From Pseudomonas flavescens (GTDB lineage Bacteria; Pseudomonadota; Gammaproteobacteria; Pseudomonadales; Pseudomonadaceae), in NCBI RefSeq assembly GCF_013408425.1, contig NZ_JACBYV010000001.1, forward strand, positions 4,650,001-4,714,000: 64,000 nt of DNA. The letters run 5' to 3'. Shown piece after piece: positions 36,798 to 47,107 of this stretch (position 1 is the first letter of the stretch; the number at the start of each line of letters is the position of its first letter). The notes under the pieces are model-generated. The model had not been told where the DNA came from and ran no database searches. It saw only the letters and a program-made list of their open reading frames with translations. A program made the translations under genes and the position numbers.

Positions 36798-37508
36798 ATG
36801 ACTACCACGCCCTACGCTCAGGTGCTGTTCGCTGGTCCGGATCTGCTCGACGGCTCCTTTGCCGAGCTGTTTCGTGCCCGCCTGGTCGAGCTGCGTGGCG
36901 AGCCTGCGCTGGCCGAAATCGTCGATACCGGTGCCGGTTATGACGGCCTCTGGCAGCGCGTGCAGGAGGGCAGCGGCAGGCTGCTGGTGATCGACCTGGA
37001 GGCGCAGAGCAGCAGCCAGCATGTCGACTGGCTGCGCAGCGAGCTGGCGCGCCTGACCGAGCCTGCACGGGTGTCTGTCACCAGCCTGTTCGGCCAGCTC
37101 GATGCCGATGCAGCCGGGGCCGCCTGTGCATTGCTCGAACGCCCGGAGCTGCACCTGAGTTGCCTCGATGTGCCAGCGCTGCCCGGCAGCCACGCCTGGT
37201 CGAAGATTCCCGCTCACCAGTACCGTGTGCTGCTGTGCAACGGCCCGCGCTGCACCCGCCGTGGCGCTCTGCCGCTGTGGAAAATGCTGCGGGAGAAGGT
37301 CAAGGCTGCTGGCCGTCTGGAGTGCGAGGGTGGCGTGCATATCACCCGTACCCAGTGCCAGTTTCCCTGCGATCAGGGCCCGACGCTGACGGTCTACCCG
37401 CCGGGTCATTGGTATCAGGTGCATAGCGAGGAAGACGTGGTGCGCCTGGTCGACGAGCAACTGGTCGCTGGCCGTGCGGTGCCCGAACTGATGATGGCGC
37501 GCCCCTGA
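36798..37508 (+). CDS. Thioredoxin-like [2Fe-2S] ferredoxin-domain protein
   Basis: A 236-aa protein. The C-terminal ~95 residues form a thioredoxin-fold 2Fe-2S ferredoxin with four Cys spaced LLCNGPRCTRRGA then ~35 residues later TQCQFPCDQGP. The N-terminal ~140 residues have no Cys cluster and look like a degenerate CbiX-type chelatase half (SLFGQLDADAAG), which is a guess. Its place 39 bp after cobK suggests an electron donor or metal-handling role in cobalamin synthesis; P. aeruginosa has a similar gene there. Confidence 0.75.
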   Translation: MTTTPYAQVLFAGPDLLDGSFAELFRARLVELRGEPALAEIVDTGAGYDGLWQRVQEGSGRLLVIDLEAQSSSQHVDWLRSELARLTEPARVSVTSLFGQLDADAAGAACALLERPELHLSCLDVPALPGSHAWSKIPAHQYRVLLCNGPRCTRRGALPLWKMLREKVKAAGRLECEGGVHITRTQCQFPCDQGPTLTVYPPGHWYQVHSEEDVVRLVDEQLVAGRAVPELMMARP

Positions 37509-37686
37509 CCGGTATCGCCTGGAGCTCGGGTTGAGCGTAGCGAGACCCGGGTCTCTTGAGCAGCCCGAACCTGCTGCCCCGGGTTACTCCTTCGGCTAAT
37601 CCAGGCTACATCGGCGGCTGCATCCCCTACTCGACCTGAAGTGATTTCGGGCTAACATGCCGGCATCATAAAAATTCGAGTCGTGC

Positions 37687-39435
37687 ATGACCGCCCTGTT
37701 TCTGCGTTATCGCATCGTTGCCATCGTGCTGTTGGTGATCCTTGGCCTGGCCGTCAGCCTGTGGCTGGCCAGCCGCTATGCCGAGCAGCGGGCCTGGGAG
37801 GATCGCAGCAGCGAGGCACACGGCCAGTTGCAGCTGTATGCGCAATCGATCCAGACCCTGGTCGACCGCTTCCGTTCGGTGCCGGAGTTGCTGTCCATGG
37901 ACGGTGATATTCAGGCACTGCTGCAGGCACCGGACGATCCGCAGTTACGCGACAAGCTCAACCGTCGCTTCGAAATGCTCAACGCCGCCGCTGGCGCCAG
38001 CGTGCTCTACCTGATCGACCGCCAGGGCCTCACCCTGGCGGCCAGCAACTGGAACGAGTGGAGCAGCTTCGTCGGCAGCAACTATGGCTTCCGCCCCTAC
38101 TTCCAGGATGCGCTGCACCGCACCGCAGGTCGCTATTTCGCGGTCGGGGTGACCACTGGCGTGCCCGGCTACTTTCTCTCCCATGCGGTGTACGACGATA
38201 ACGGCGCGGTGATCGGCGTGCTGGTGGTCAAGCTGGAGCTGGAGGAACTGCAGCGCGAGTGGGTGGGCCAGCCCGGCGTGCTGCTGGTGGCCGACAGCTA
38301 CGGCGTGGTGATTCTCAGCAGCCGGCCGGCCTGGCGTTTCCGTGCCCTGGATGAGCTCGACGAACTCGATCACGCCGAGCTGGTGGAGGTGCGCAAGTAC
38401 GCCGAGCGCCCCCTGGAGGTGCTGTCCACGGAGCCCGGCCCGTACTTCGAGGGCAATGCGGACTGGATGAACATCGATGGTCCGGATGGCCGGCAGAGTT
38501 ACCTGTGGCAGCGCCAGGAGTTGACCAGCGAAGCCTGGACGCTGCACCTGCTGATCGAGGAAAACAGCCTGGGCGACACCGCGCGCAGCTATCGTCTGGC
38601 CGCGGCCGGTGTATGGCTGACCCTGGTATTCCTGGTGCTGTTTCTGGTCCAGCGTCACAAGAACCAGCGCCTGCAGGCGAGCATCCGCGAGAACCTCGAA
38701 CGTGAGGTGACCCTGCGTACCGCCGAATTGCGAGAGGCCCAGGAAGGCCTGGTACATGCCGCCAAGATGGCGGCGCTGGGGCAGATGTCGGCGGCCATGG
38801 CCCATGAGATCAATCAGCCGCTGACGGCCATCCAGATGCATCTGGGCAGCCTCGGCCTGCTGCTCGACAACGGCCGCGAGCGCGAGGTGCGCGAAGGCCT
38901 GATCCGCATCGATGGTCTGTTGCAGCGCATGGCCAGTCTGACCGGCCATCTGAAGACCTTCGCCCGCAAGAGCCCGGCGGGGCTCAACGAGCGTCTGTTG
39001 CTCAGCGATGTGCTGGAGCAGGCGCTGTTGCTGCTGGCGCCACGCCTGCGCAGCGAGCAGGTGGAGTTGCGCCGCGAAATTCGCAGCGAGGCCCGGGTTT
39101 CCGGCGATGCCATTCGCCTGGAGCAGGTGGTGCTCAACCTGCTCAACAATGCTCTGGACGCCATGGTCGACAGCCCGCGGCGTATCCTCGGGGTGACCAT
39201 CGAGTTGCTTGGCGACAGCTGTGCGCTGGAGGTCAGCGATGTGGGCGGCGGCATTCCCGAAGAGCATCTGGGTAACGTCTTCGAGCCGTTCTTCACCACC
39301 AAGCCGGTGGGCGAGGGCCTCGGACTCGGCCTGGCGATTTCCTACGGCATCGTGCGTGATCTGGGCGGCAGCCTGGAGGCGCGCAACGGTCCTGACGGCG
39401 CCATCTTCATCCTGCGCCTGCCGCGCGCGGGGTGA
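37687..39435 (+). CDS. Sensor histidine kinase, DctB/MifS-like
   Basis: A 582-aa membrane kinase. TM1 is [20 protein letters not shown] ~270-residue periplasmic double-Cache sensor follows ([32 protein letters not shown] is the typical ligand-loop region), then TM2 ([17 protein letters not shown]), a coiled coil, HisKA with the phospho-His in [14 protein letters not shown] (His373), and HATPase_c ([41 protein letters not shown]). DctB-type kinases sense C4-dicarboxylates or related acids. It pairs with the regulator 93 bp downstream. Confidence 0.92.
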   Translation: MTALFLRYRIVAIVLLVILGLAVSLWLASRYAEQRAWEDRSSEAHGQLQLYAQSIQTLVDRFRSVPELLSMDGDIQALLQAPDDPQLRDKLNRRFEMLNAAAGASVLYLIDRQGLTLAASNWNEWSSFVGSNYGFRPYFQDALHRTAGRYFAVGVTTGVPGYFLSHAVYDDNGAVIGVLVVKLELEELQREWVGQPGVLLVADSYGVVILSSRPAWRFRALDELDELDHAELVEVRKYAERPLEVLSTEPGPYFEGNADWMNIDGPDGRQSYLWQRQELTSEAWTLHLLIEENSLGDTARSYRLAAAGVWLTLVFLVLFLVQRHKNQRLQASIRENLEREVTLRTAELREAQEGLVHAAKMAALGQMSAAMAHEINQPLTAIQMHLGSLGLLLDNGREREVREGLIRIDGLLQRMASLTGHLKTFARKSPAGLNERLLLSDVLEQALLLLAPRLRSEQVELRREIRSEARVSGDAIRLEQVVLNLLNNALDAMVDSPRRILGVTIELLGDSCALEVSDVGGGIPEEHLGNVFEPFFTTKPVGEGLGLGLAISYGIVRDLGGSLEARNGPDGAIFILRLPRAG

Positions 39436-39528
39436 ACCGGGCGGGTTTGGCATTTCGTGTAACGACGCCGTGGCTGGCGGGCCGATGACCGGGCGCTACA
39501 CTGCGCGATCCAAGAATAAGGAGGTGAT

Positions 39529-40872
<1,344 letters not shown>

Positions 40873-41150
40873 GCAGCACCTGATGGGCCGTTCACCCTTG
40901 CTGGTGGGCTGAAGCCCACCCTACGTCTGAGGCGGATTGCTGCCCGGCCCAACCGACGTCTGCGCGCTCCCCGTGTAGGGTGGGCTTCAGCCCACCAATA
41001 GTGGAGTTGCCAGATCGTTCCCACGCTCTGCGTGGGAACAACGCCGCCTGGACGCTCTGCGTCCGCTTCTGAGAAGCGTCGGTCTTTCTGGGCGGAATCT
41101 TGCCGGTCGCCGGTCCGCGAATAGGCGGGCTTTCGCTGGTTTCAGTCGCT
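40873..41150. repeat. Repeat-filled gap upstream of the TRAP operon
   Basis: Contains GGTGGGCTGAAGCCCACC (40903-40920) and its inverted partner GGTGGGCTTCAGCCCACC (40979-40996). A GTTCCCACGCTCTGCGTGGGAAC palindrome follows (41016-41039), then a GGACGCTCTGCGTCC-like hairpin. No gene is seen. The first palindrome is followed by CTAC and so resembles half of the IS110 target. Confidence 0.7.
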
Positions 41151-41191
41151 GCGAAAACCCTCTACCGCTCTGGCACGGGCATTCTGGGCGC

Positions 41192-41207
41192 TGGCATGGC
41201 ATCTGCA
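41192..41207 (+). promoter_or_regulatory. Sigma-54-like promoter of the TRAP operon
   Basis: TGGCATGGCATCTGCA has the invariant GG-N10-GC spacing of -24/-12 promoters, with two mismatches to TGGCACRNNNNTTGCW. It lies ~160 bp before the binding-protein gene, leaving a long leader. The upstream NtrC-class gene makes it plausible. Confidence 0.55.
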
Positions 41208-41364
41208 ATGTCGCTTGGGCAACCGGCATTCGAGTCGGTGACCATAACAAAGACAACAGGTCGTCAGCGGCAGCGTGATTTTGCTCTCTGTTCGCCGCTC
41301 TCCGTTCTCTCTGGTCATCGATCCCGCACCGGCTCTCTGACAAGAATAATCACGGAGAAACACC

Positions 41365-42321
41365 ATGCGACTGACCAAGCGCTTCAGCCTCTTCGCCGCC
41401 GCTGCGGCCTTCACTGCCAGCACCGCCGCACTCGCCGCACCCACCTTCATCAACGTGCTTACCGGCGGTACCAGCGGGGTGTATTACCCGATTGGCGTGG
41501 CCCTTTCGCAGCTTTACGGCAACGGTATCGAGGGTGCCAAGACTTCCGTGCAGGCGACCAAGGCCTCGGTGGAAAACCTCAATCTGCTGCAGGCAGGCCG
41601 TGGTGAACTGGCCTTCGCGCTTGGCGATTCGGTGGACGATGCCTGGAAGGGAGTCGAGGACGCTGGCTTCAAGGCGCCGCTGACCAAGATCCGCGCCATC
41701 GCCGCCACCTACCCGAACTACATCCAGATCGTGGCCAGCAAGGAATCCGGGATCAAGACCCTGGAAGACCTCAAGGGCAAGCGCATCTCGGTCGGCGCGC
41801 CGAAGTCCGGCACCGAGCTCAATGCCCGGGCCATCTTCAAGGCCGCTGGCCTGAGTTACAAGGACATGGGCCGGGTCGAATTCATGCCCTATGCCGAGTC
41901 GGTCGAGTTGATCAAGAACCGCCAGTTGGACGCCACGCTGCAGTCTTCCGGTTTGGGCATGGCGGCGATCCGCGATCTGGCGTCGATGGTGCCGCTCACC
42001 TTCGTGGCGATTCCCGAGGAGGTCGTCACCAAGATCGGCAGCAGCGCCTACCAGCCGATGGTGATCCCGGCCAACACCTATGACGGCCAGACCGAGGATG
42101 TGCCGACTGCGGCGATCATCAACCTGCTGGTCAGCCATGAAGGCGTGTCCGACGACGTCGCCTATCAGATGACCAAGCTGATGTTCGACAACCTTGCCCG
42201 CCTGCGCACCGCGCATTCTGCGTCCAACGACATGAGCCTGGAGAAGGCCACGGAAGGCCTGCCGATCCCGTTGCATCCGGGCGCCGAGCGCTTCTACAAG
42301 GAAGCCGGCGTTCTCGAGTAA
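41365..42321 (+). CDS. TRAP transporter TAXI-family solute-binding protein
   Basis: A 318-aa periplasmic binding protein. It has a signal peptide (FAAAAAFTASTAALAAP) followed by the TAXI signature FINVLTGGTSGVYYPIGVALSQLYG and SVQATKASVENLNLLQAGRGELAFALGDSV. TAXI proteins bind small carboxylates such as glutamate or 2-oxoglutarate; the ligand here is not readable. GGAGAAACACC precedes the ATG. It is the first gene of a three-gene transporter operon. Confidence 0.95.
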   Translation: MRLTKRFSLFAAAAAFTASTAALAAPTFINVLTGGTSGVYYPIGVALSQLYGNGIEGAKTSVQATKASVENLNLLQAGRGELAFALGDSVDDAWKGVEDAGFKAPLTKIRAIAATYPNYIQIVASKESGIKTLEDLKGKRISVGAPKSGTELNARAIFKAAGLSYKDMGRVEFMPYAESVELIKNRQLDATLQSSGLGMAAIRDLASMVPLTFVAIPEEVVTKIGSSAYQPMVIPANTYDGQTEDVPTAAIINLLVSHEGVSDDVAYQMTKLMFDNLARLRTAHSASNDMSLEKATEGLPIPLHPGAERFYKEAGVLE

Positions 42322-42438
42322 CACCGATGGAAGAGGGGCCGGGACCCGTGTCCGGCGCCCTCGTTCATCGAGTCAGCGTTCGCCCATGCCCTGATGGTGT
42401 CGGCGTACCGTTATCCCAGCTGTATCGAGAATCTATCC

Positions 42439-44502
42439 ATGAGCGATCATCCAGGTCTGACCGGCAATCCCAGTCAGTGGCCCAAGGCCGTGTTCTACGT
42501 CGCGATCCTGTTTTCGGTCTATCAGATCATCGGGGCTGCGTTCCATCCTTTCTCCAGCCAGGTGCTGCGCGCCGGGCACGTCGGCTTCGTGTTGCTGATG
42601 GTGTACCTGTGTTTCCCGTTGCGGGGCCAGGGCCGGCCATGGACTCCGGTGGCCTGGGCCCTGGGCCTGGCTGGCCTGAGCACGGCGATTTACCAGTGGT
42701 ATTTCGAGGCCGACCTGATCCAGCGTTCGGGCGACCTCACCCCCTTCGACATGGTGATCGGGGTGACCTTGCTGGTGCTGGTATTCGAGGCGGCGCGACG
42801 GGTCATGGGGCTGGCCTTGCCGATCATCTGCGGCTGCTTCCTGGCGTACGGCCTGTTTGGCGAGCACCTGCCGGGCGACCTGGCGCACCGTGGTTATGAC
42901 TTCGACCAGATCATCAACCAGCTGTCGTTCGGTACCGAGGGTTTCTACGGCACGCCGACCTACGTGTCGGGCACCTATATCTTCCTGTTCATCCTGTTCG
43001 GCGCCTTCCTCGAACAGGCGGGGATGATCAGGCTGTTCACCGATTTCGCCATGGGCATGTTCGGTCACAAGACCGGCGGCCCGGCCAAGGTGTCGGTGGT
43101 CTCTTCGGCGCTGATGGGCACCATCACCGGTTCGGGTGTAGCCAACGTGGTGACCACCGGCCAGTTCACCATCCCGCTGATGAAGCGCTTCGGTTACAAG
43201 GGCACCTTCGCCGCCGCGGTGGAAGCCTCGGCCAGCATGGGCAGCCAGATCATGCCGCCGATCATGGGGGCCGTGGCCTTCATCATGGCCGAGACCATCA
43301 ACGTGCCGTACGTGGAGATCGCCAAGGCGGCGCTGATCCCGGCCCTGCTGTGGTTCGGCTCGATTTTCTGGACCGTGCACCTCGAGGCCCAGCGCCTCAA
43401 ACTGGTTGGCCTGCCGAAAGACGAATGCCCGGATCCATTCGCGGCGATCAAGCAGCGCTGGTACCTGCTGATTCCGCTGGGTGTGCTGGTGTATCTGCTG
43501 TTCGCCGGCTTCACCCCGATGTTCTCCGGCACCGTGGGCCTGGCCCTGACGGCCATCGTCATCCTCGGCACGGCGATCGTCATGCGCGCCAGCAACCTGT
43601 GGCTGAAGATCGCCTTCTGGATCGCCCTGGGGCTGGTCAGTTCCGGCTTCCTCAAATTCGGCATTGGCGTGGTGTTCGGCGTGATCGCGGTGTTGGTTGC
43701 CGGCTGCTTCTACGTCAAGGGCGGGCGTGAAACCCTGCGCGCCTGCGTCTGGGCGCTGGCCGAGGGCGCGCGCCATGCGGTGCCGGTGGCGGTCGCCTGC
43801 ATCCTGGTGGGGGTGATCATCGGCGTGGTTTCGCTGACCGGCATCGCCACCACCTTCGCCGGTTACATCATGGCCATTGGCAAGGACAACCTGTTCCTGT
43901 CACTGCTGCTGACCATGCTCACGTGCCTGATCCTGGGCATGGGTATTCCGACCATCCCCAACTACATCATCACCAGCGCGATTGCCGCGCCAGCTTTGCT
44001 GGAGTTGGGTGTGCCGCTGATCGTGTCGCATATGTTCGTGTTCTATTTCGGCCTGATGGCCGACCTGACGCCGCCGGTGGCGCTGGCCTGCTTCGCCGCG
44101 GGGTCGATCGCCAAGGAGAACGGCCTGAAGATCAGCCTGTGGTCGGTGCGCATCGCCGCCTGTGGCTTCGTCGTCCCCTTCATGGCGGTGTATGACCCGG
44201 CGCTGCTGATGCAGGGTGATGACTGGGGGGCGATCCTCTACATGTTCATCAAGTCGGTGTTTGCCGTCGGGTTGTGGGGCATGGCGGTGGTCGGCTATTG
44301 CTCGGCGCCGATGCGTGCGTGGGAGCGGCTACTGGTTTTCGCTGCCGGTGCTTCGCTGGTGATTCCAGCCTCGGTGTTCAGTTACGACCTGCTCGGGCTG
44401 TACAGCGTGACCACCGATGAAATCGGTTTTCTGGTCGCGGCCGCGGTGATTGCCCAGCACGTGCTGCGCGCACGCCGTCAGCCTGCACTGGCTGCAGCTT
44501 GA
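42439..44502 (+). CDS. TRAP transporter permease, fused 4TM/12TM subunits
   Basis: A ~687-aa membrane protein combining the small DctQ-like and large DctM-like subunits, the usual form for TAXI systems. Clear DctM segments include GSGVANVVTTGQFTIPLMKRFGYKGTFAAAVEASASMGSQIMPPIMGAVAFIMAE and LGMGIPTIPNYIITSAIAAPALLELG. It imports the solute with Na+ or H+. The ATG at 42439 is preferred to an upstream one at 42394 because homologues begin near MSDHPG, though its ribosome-binding site is weak. Confidence 0.93.
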   Translation: MSDHPGLTGNPSQWPKAVFYVAILFSVYQIIGAAFHPFSSQVLRAGHVGFVLLMVYLCFPLRGQGRPWTPVAWALGLAGLSTAIYQWYFEADLIQRSGDLTPFDMVIGVTLLVLVFEAARRVMGLALPIICGCFLAYGLFGEHLPGDLAHRGYDFDQIINQLSFGTEGFYGTPTYVSGTYIFLFILFGAFLEQAGMIRLFTDFAMGMFGHKTGGPAKVSVVSSALMGTITGSGVANVVTTGQFTIPLMKRFGYKGTFAAAVEASASMGSQIMPPIMGAVAFIMAETINVPYVEIAKAALIPALLWFGSIFWTVHLEAQRLKLVGLPKDECPDPFAAIKQRWYLLIPLGVLVYLLFAGFTPMFSGTVGLALTAIVILGTAIVMRASNLWLKIAFWIALGLVSSGFLKFGIGVVFGVIAVLVAGCFYVKGGRETLRACVWALAEGARHAVPVAVACILVGVIIGVVSLTGIATTFAGYIMAIGKDNLFLSLLLTMLTCLILGMGIPTIPNYIITSAIAAPALLELGVPLIVSHMFVFYFGLMADLTPPVALACFAAGSIAKENGLKISLWSVRIAACGFVVPFMAVYDPALLMQGDDWGAILYMFIKSVFAVGLWGMAVVGYCSAPMRAWERLLVFAAGASLVIPASVFSYDLLGLYSVTTDEIGFLVAAAVIAQHVLRARRQPALAAA

Positions 44503-44891
44503 TCGCACTGTGCATGGGGTTGGCCGGGGTGGTCTGGGCGCAAGTGCCCACCCCGGCTTTCACCCTGGCCTGGAATCACAGCATCGAGAAGATTCGCTGG
44601 GAAGAGGACTACCGCGTCAGTGCCGAGGGGTTGTTGCTCGGCGAGGCGCGGGTGCGCGGCAGCGGTGCCGGCATGGAGATTCCTGACGGCGCCGTATTGC
44701 GTGATGGCGCCTGGCATTACCAGCGTCGAATGCCGCCTCTGCAACCGTTACGCCTCGGCCGCACACCCGAGGCGGGCGACTATCAACTCTGCGATGCCCA
44801 AGGCTGTAAACCCCTCAGCGAGTGGCTCGGGCCACCGACGGCCAATCAGCCGGCGGTGGAGCTTTGGAGTTGTGAGCTGACCGATCCTTGA
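44499..44891 (+). CDS. DUF1850 protein of TAXI TRAP operons
   Basis: A ~130-aa protein with a short hydrophobic N-terminus (ALCMGLAGVVWAQ). It then has FTLAWNHSIEKIRWEEDYRV and GAVLRDGAWHYQ, typical of DUF1850, which commonly follows TAXI permease genes. Function is unknown; it is probably a periplasmic accessory. The start is a TTG at 44499 overlapping the permease stop, or ATG 44514 further in. Confidence 0.82.
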   Translation: MIALCMGLAGVVWAQVPTPAFTLAWNHSIEKIRWEEDYRVSAEGLLLGEARVRGSGAGMEIPDGAVLRDGAWHYQRRMPPLQPLRLGRTPEAGDYQLCDAQGCKPLSEWLGPPTANQPAVELWSCELTDP

Positions 44892-44912
44892 TCCTGCAAG
44901 TAATTGCAGCCA

Positions 44913-44966
44913 TGTGGAGCGCGCCATGCGCGCGAAAGAAATCGCGGGCATGGCCCGCTCCCACAG
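44913..44966. repeat. Degenerate hairpin of the GGAGCGGGCCATGCCCGC family
   Basis: An imperfect version of the 25-bp hairpin seen perfectly at 7415-7469 and 59486-59540. Here the left arm has mutated to GGAGCGCGCCATGCGCGCGA while the right arm keeps TCGCGGGCATGGCCCGCTCC. It lies between convergent genes. Confidence 0.75.
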
Positions 44967-44992
44967 ACGGCCTGCTTGCTCTGCCGCACTGA

Positions 44993-45805
44993 TCAACGGC
45001 CCTGCCGCATCTCCCCCAACTCCGCCCGCAACGCCTTCAACTCATCCAAGATCATCTGCTCGCGCTGCACCCGCGCTTCTACTTCGGGATCAGGCCCCTG
45101 GGCGTCCTGCATGGCGTTGACGATCACTGCGATGAACAGGTTGAGCATCATGAACGTGGCGATCAGCACGTAAGGGATAAAGAACATCCACGCGTGCGGG
45201 TACACCTCCATGATCGGTCGCACCGTGCCGCTCGACCAGCTGTCCAGGGTCATCATCTGGAACAGCGAATACAGGCTGGCGGTCAACGAGCCGAACCACT
45301 CGGGAAAGCGCTCGCCAAACAGTTGCGTGGCCATCACCGCCGACACGTAGAAGATCAGCCCCATCAGCATGATGATGCTGCCCATGCCGGGCAGCGACGC
45401 GAGCAGCGCCTGCACCACCTTGCGCATGCTCGGGTTGATCGACACCAGGCGCAGTACCCGCAACACGCGCAATGCCCGCAATACGCTGAACGGCCCGCTG
45501 GCCGGCACCAGCGCGATGCCCACCACGATGCAATCGAACACCGCCCACGGATCACGCAGCAGGCCTATGCCACGGGCCGCGAAGCGCAGCGCCAGCTCGA
45601 TCACGAACACCGCGAGGATGAACATATCCACAGGCAACAGCAGCCAGCCCCACTCGCTGACGATTTCCGCCGAGGTCAGCATGCCGAGGATGGCGGCGTT
45701 GATCAGGATCAGCACGGTGATCAGGCGCTGCACGGGGGTGCCGTCCATCACCTCGGCCAATTTCAGGCGCCAGGTGGCGTTCGAGGAAGGTAGGGGGCTG
45801 TTCAT
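44993..45805 (-). CDS. Voltage-gated ion channel, BacNav-like
   Basis: A 270-aa six-transmembrane channel subunit that would form a tetramer. S4 carries Arg every third residue (VLRALRVLRVLRL). The pore loop is FQMMTLDSWSSGTVRPIM, homologous to the TLESWxxG sodium filter of NaChBac/NavAb but with Asp in place of the filter Glu. A C-terminal coiled-coil (PEVEARVQREQMILDELKALRAEL) is typical of BacNav tetramerisation. The ribosome-binding site is weak. It is convergent with the TRAP operon. Confidence 0.88.
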   Translation of the reverse strand: MNSPLPSSNATWRLKLAEVMDGTPVQRLITVLILINAAILGMLTSAEIVSEWGWLLLPVDMFILAVFVIELALRFAARGIGLLRDPWAVFDCIVVGIALVPASGPFSVLRALRVLRVLRLVSINPSMRKVVQALLASLPGMGSIIMLMGLIFYVSAVMATQLFGERFPEWFGSLTASLYSLFQMMTLDSWSSGTVRPIMEVYPHAWMFFIPYVLIATFMMLNLFIAVIVNAMQDAQGPDPEVEARVQREQMILDELKALRAELGEMRQGR

Positions 45806-46079
45806 GGGCGTGCGTCAGTCGATGTCCGGTTCGGTCAGAAGGCTGACGATTCTAAGGTCTCAGGCTGGCAGTGATCAGGCACAAGCGGCGTTTCGGCAGG
45901 GATTTCGGGTTACCCATTGTTTCAGCAGACCGATCTCGAGGGTAATTGCCGCCCCGCAGGTTTTGAAAACCACGAGCATGGGCTTGCACTCCGCGTGGCT
46001 GCGAAGAGGGGCTACCCTGCCTAAGGGGGAGAAAGACGTGTTCGCCCTGCCGCGATTTCGATTCCGACTGCGAGCCGAT

Positions 46080-46772
46080 TTACCCGGATGACGGCTGGGC
46101 AAACACCTTGAACAGATCGACTTCTTCGCTTTCCGGTGGGGCCAGGCGCAGACGCTGTTCGATATTCAGCAGATGCTCCTCCATGCACTGCGTCGCCTGC
46201 TGAACATTACCGTCGAGCAGGGCCTTGGCCAGGGCCTCATGCTCGTTGTGCGAGCACTGGATGCCGTTATGGTTTTCATACAGGGCGATGATCAGCGAGC
46301 TACGGGCTATCAGGCCTTCGAGCATTTCGCCCAGGGTGCTGTTGCCGGCGATACGTGCCAGCAGGCGATGGAAGTCCCCTGACAGGCGAATGAATTCGGG
46401 TTTGGCCGGTTCGTGCCCAAGTGCCAATTCGGCCTTCAGGTGCGCTTCGATGGCGCGGCGGTCGGGGGCTTGCATGCGCTTGCAGGCTTCTTCGATCAAC
46501 GCCTTTTCGATCACCCGGCGTGCGGCGAACACTTCGCGGGCCTGTTGCGGCGTCGGTTCTTCGACAAAGGCGCCACGGTTCATTTCCAGGCGCACCAGCT
46601 TGAGGTGAGCCAGGTCGCGCAGGGCACTGCGGATGTGGTTGCGGTTGGCCTGAAACACGTCCACCAGGTTGAGCTCGGTCAGGCGAGTACCGGGCGGCAG
46701 ACGCTGCTCGACGATGGCATCGTAGATCGCGTTGTAGATGCGTTGCACTTCACGAATGACGTGACTGGCCAT
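46080..46772 (-). CDS. GntR-family (FCD) transcriptional regulator
   Basis: A 230-aa regulator. The N-terminal winged helix spans about residues 5-70 (VQRIYNAIYDAIVEQRLPPGTRLTELNLVDVFQANRNHIRSALRDLAHLKLVRLEMNRGAFV), followed by an all-helical FCD ligand domain with metal-type His positions (DFHRLLARIAGN, HNEHEALAKALLDGN). It is divergent from the ABC operon. Matching palindromes lie before both genes, so it probably represses itself and the operon. The ligand may be the imported solute or its breakdown product. Confidence 0.9.
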   Translation of the reverse strand: MASHVIREVQRIYNAIYDAIVEQRLPPGTRLTELNLVDVFQANRNHIRSALRDLAHLKLVRLEMNRGAFVEEPTPQQAREVFAARRVIEKALIEEACKRMQAPDRRAIEAHLKAELALGHEPAKPEFIRLSGDFHRLLARIAGNSTLGEMLEGLIARSSLIIALYENHNGIQCSHNEHEALAKALLDGNVQQATQCMEEHLLNIEQRLRLAPPESEEVDLFKVFAQPSSG

Positions 46773-46826
46773 GGGTGATGCTCGTTTGCGTGGGAGCCAG
46801 GGCGGCTGAAGCTTGGCGGCAGTGTA

Positions 46827-46838
46827 ATTGTTAACAAT
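46827..46838 (-). promoter_or_regulatory. GntR autoregulatory operator
   Basis: ATTGTTAACAAT is a perfect 12-bp palindrome located 55 bp upstream of the gntR start. TTGT-N-ACAA cores are typical of FCD-type GntR operators. Its half-site resembles the arms of the inverted repeat before the ABC operon. Confidence 0.6.
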
Positions 46839-47050
46839 GAAGCGGCAAAGGGGGAGAGGGCTATACCGGGTGGTGCATGGCGTTGTCGCATTGCCCTATT
46901 GTTGTGCAATGCACGCTATTTTTCAGGATTTAATCCGTTATGTAGGGCGTATGCCGTCTTTTCACCGTAACTGAAAAACCATCCGTTTTTCAGCCGGATA
47001 CACAGTGCGGGAGAAGTCTGGTACAGGTTGTGGGCAGAGAAGTGGCTGCC

Positions 47051-47066
47051 TGGCACATCCGTTGCT
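47051..47066 (+). promoter_or_regulatory. Sigma-54 promoter of the ABC operon
   Basis: TGGCACATCCGTTGCT matches the sigma-54 consensus TGGCACRNNNNTTGCW at every defined position, including GG-N10-GC. The predicted transcription start is ~30 bp before the first gene. Its -12 part overlaps the left arm of the operator at 47062-47092. Confidence 0.75.
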
Positions 47067-47092
47067 AACACTTGTTTTATAATTGTTAGCAA
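47062..47092 (+). promoter_or_regulatory. Operator of the ABC operon
   Basis: A perfect 9-bp inverted repeat TTGCTAACA (47062-47070)/TGTTAGCAA (47084-47092) separated by 13 bp, with TATAAT in the spacer (47078-47083). The arms resemble the TTGTTAACAA palindrome before the divergent gntR. Binding here would cover the sigma-54 -12 element and the start site. Confidence 0.65.
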
Positions 47093-47107
47093 TTTCGGGC
47101 GGCAAGC

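Noticed and set aside
41171..41187. TGGCACGGGCATTCTGG considered as the sigma-54 promoter of the TRAP operon
   Set aside because: It has a perfect -24 TGGCAC but no GC at the correct -12 distance; the site at 41192-41207 has correct GG-N10-GC spacing.
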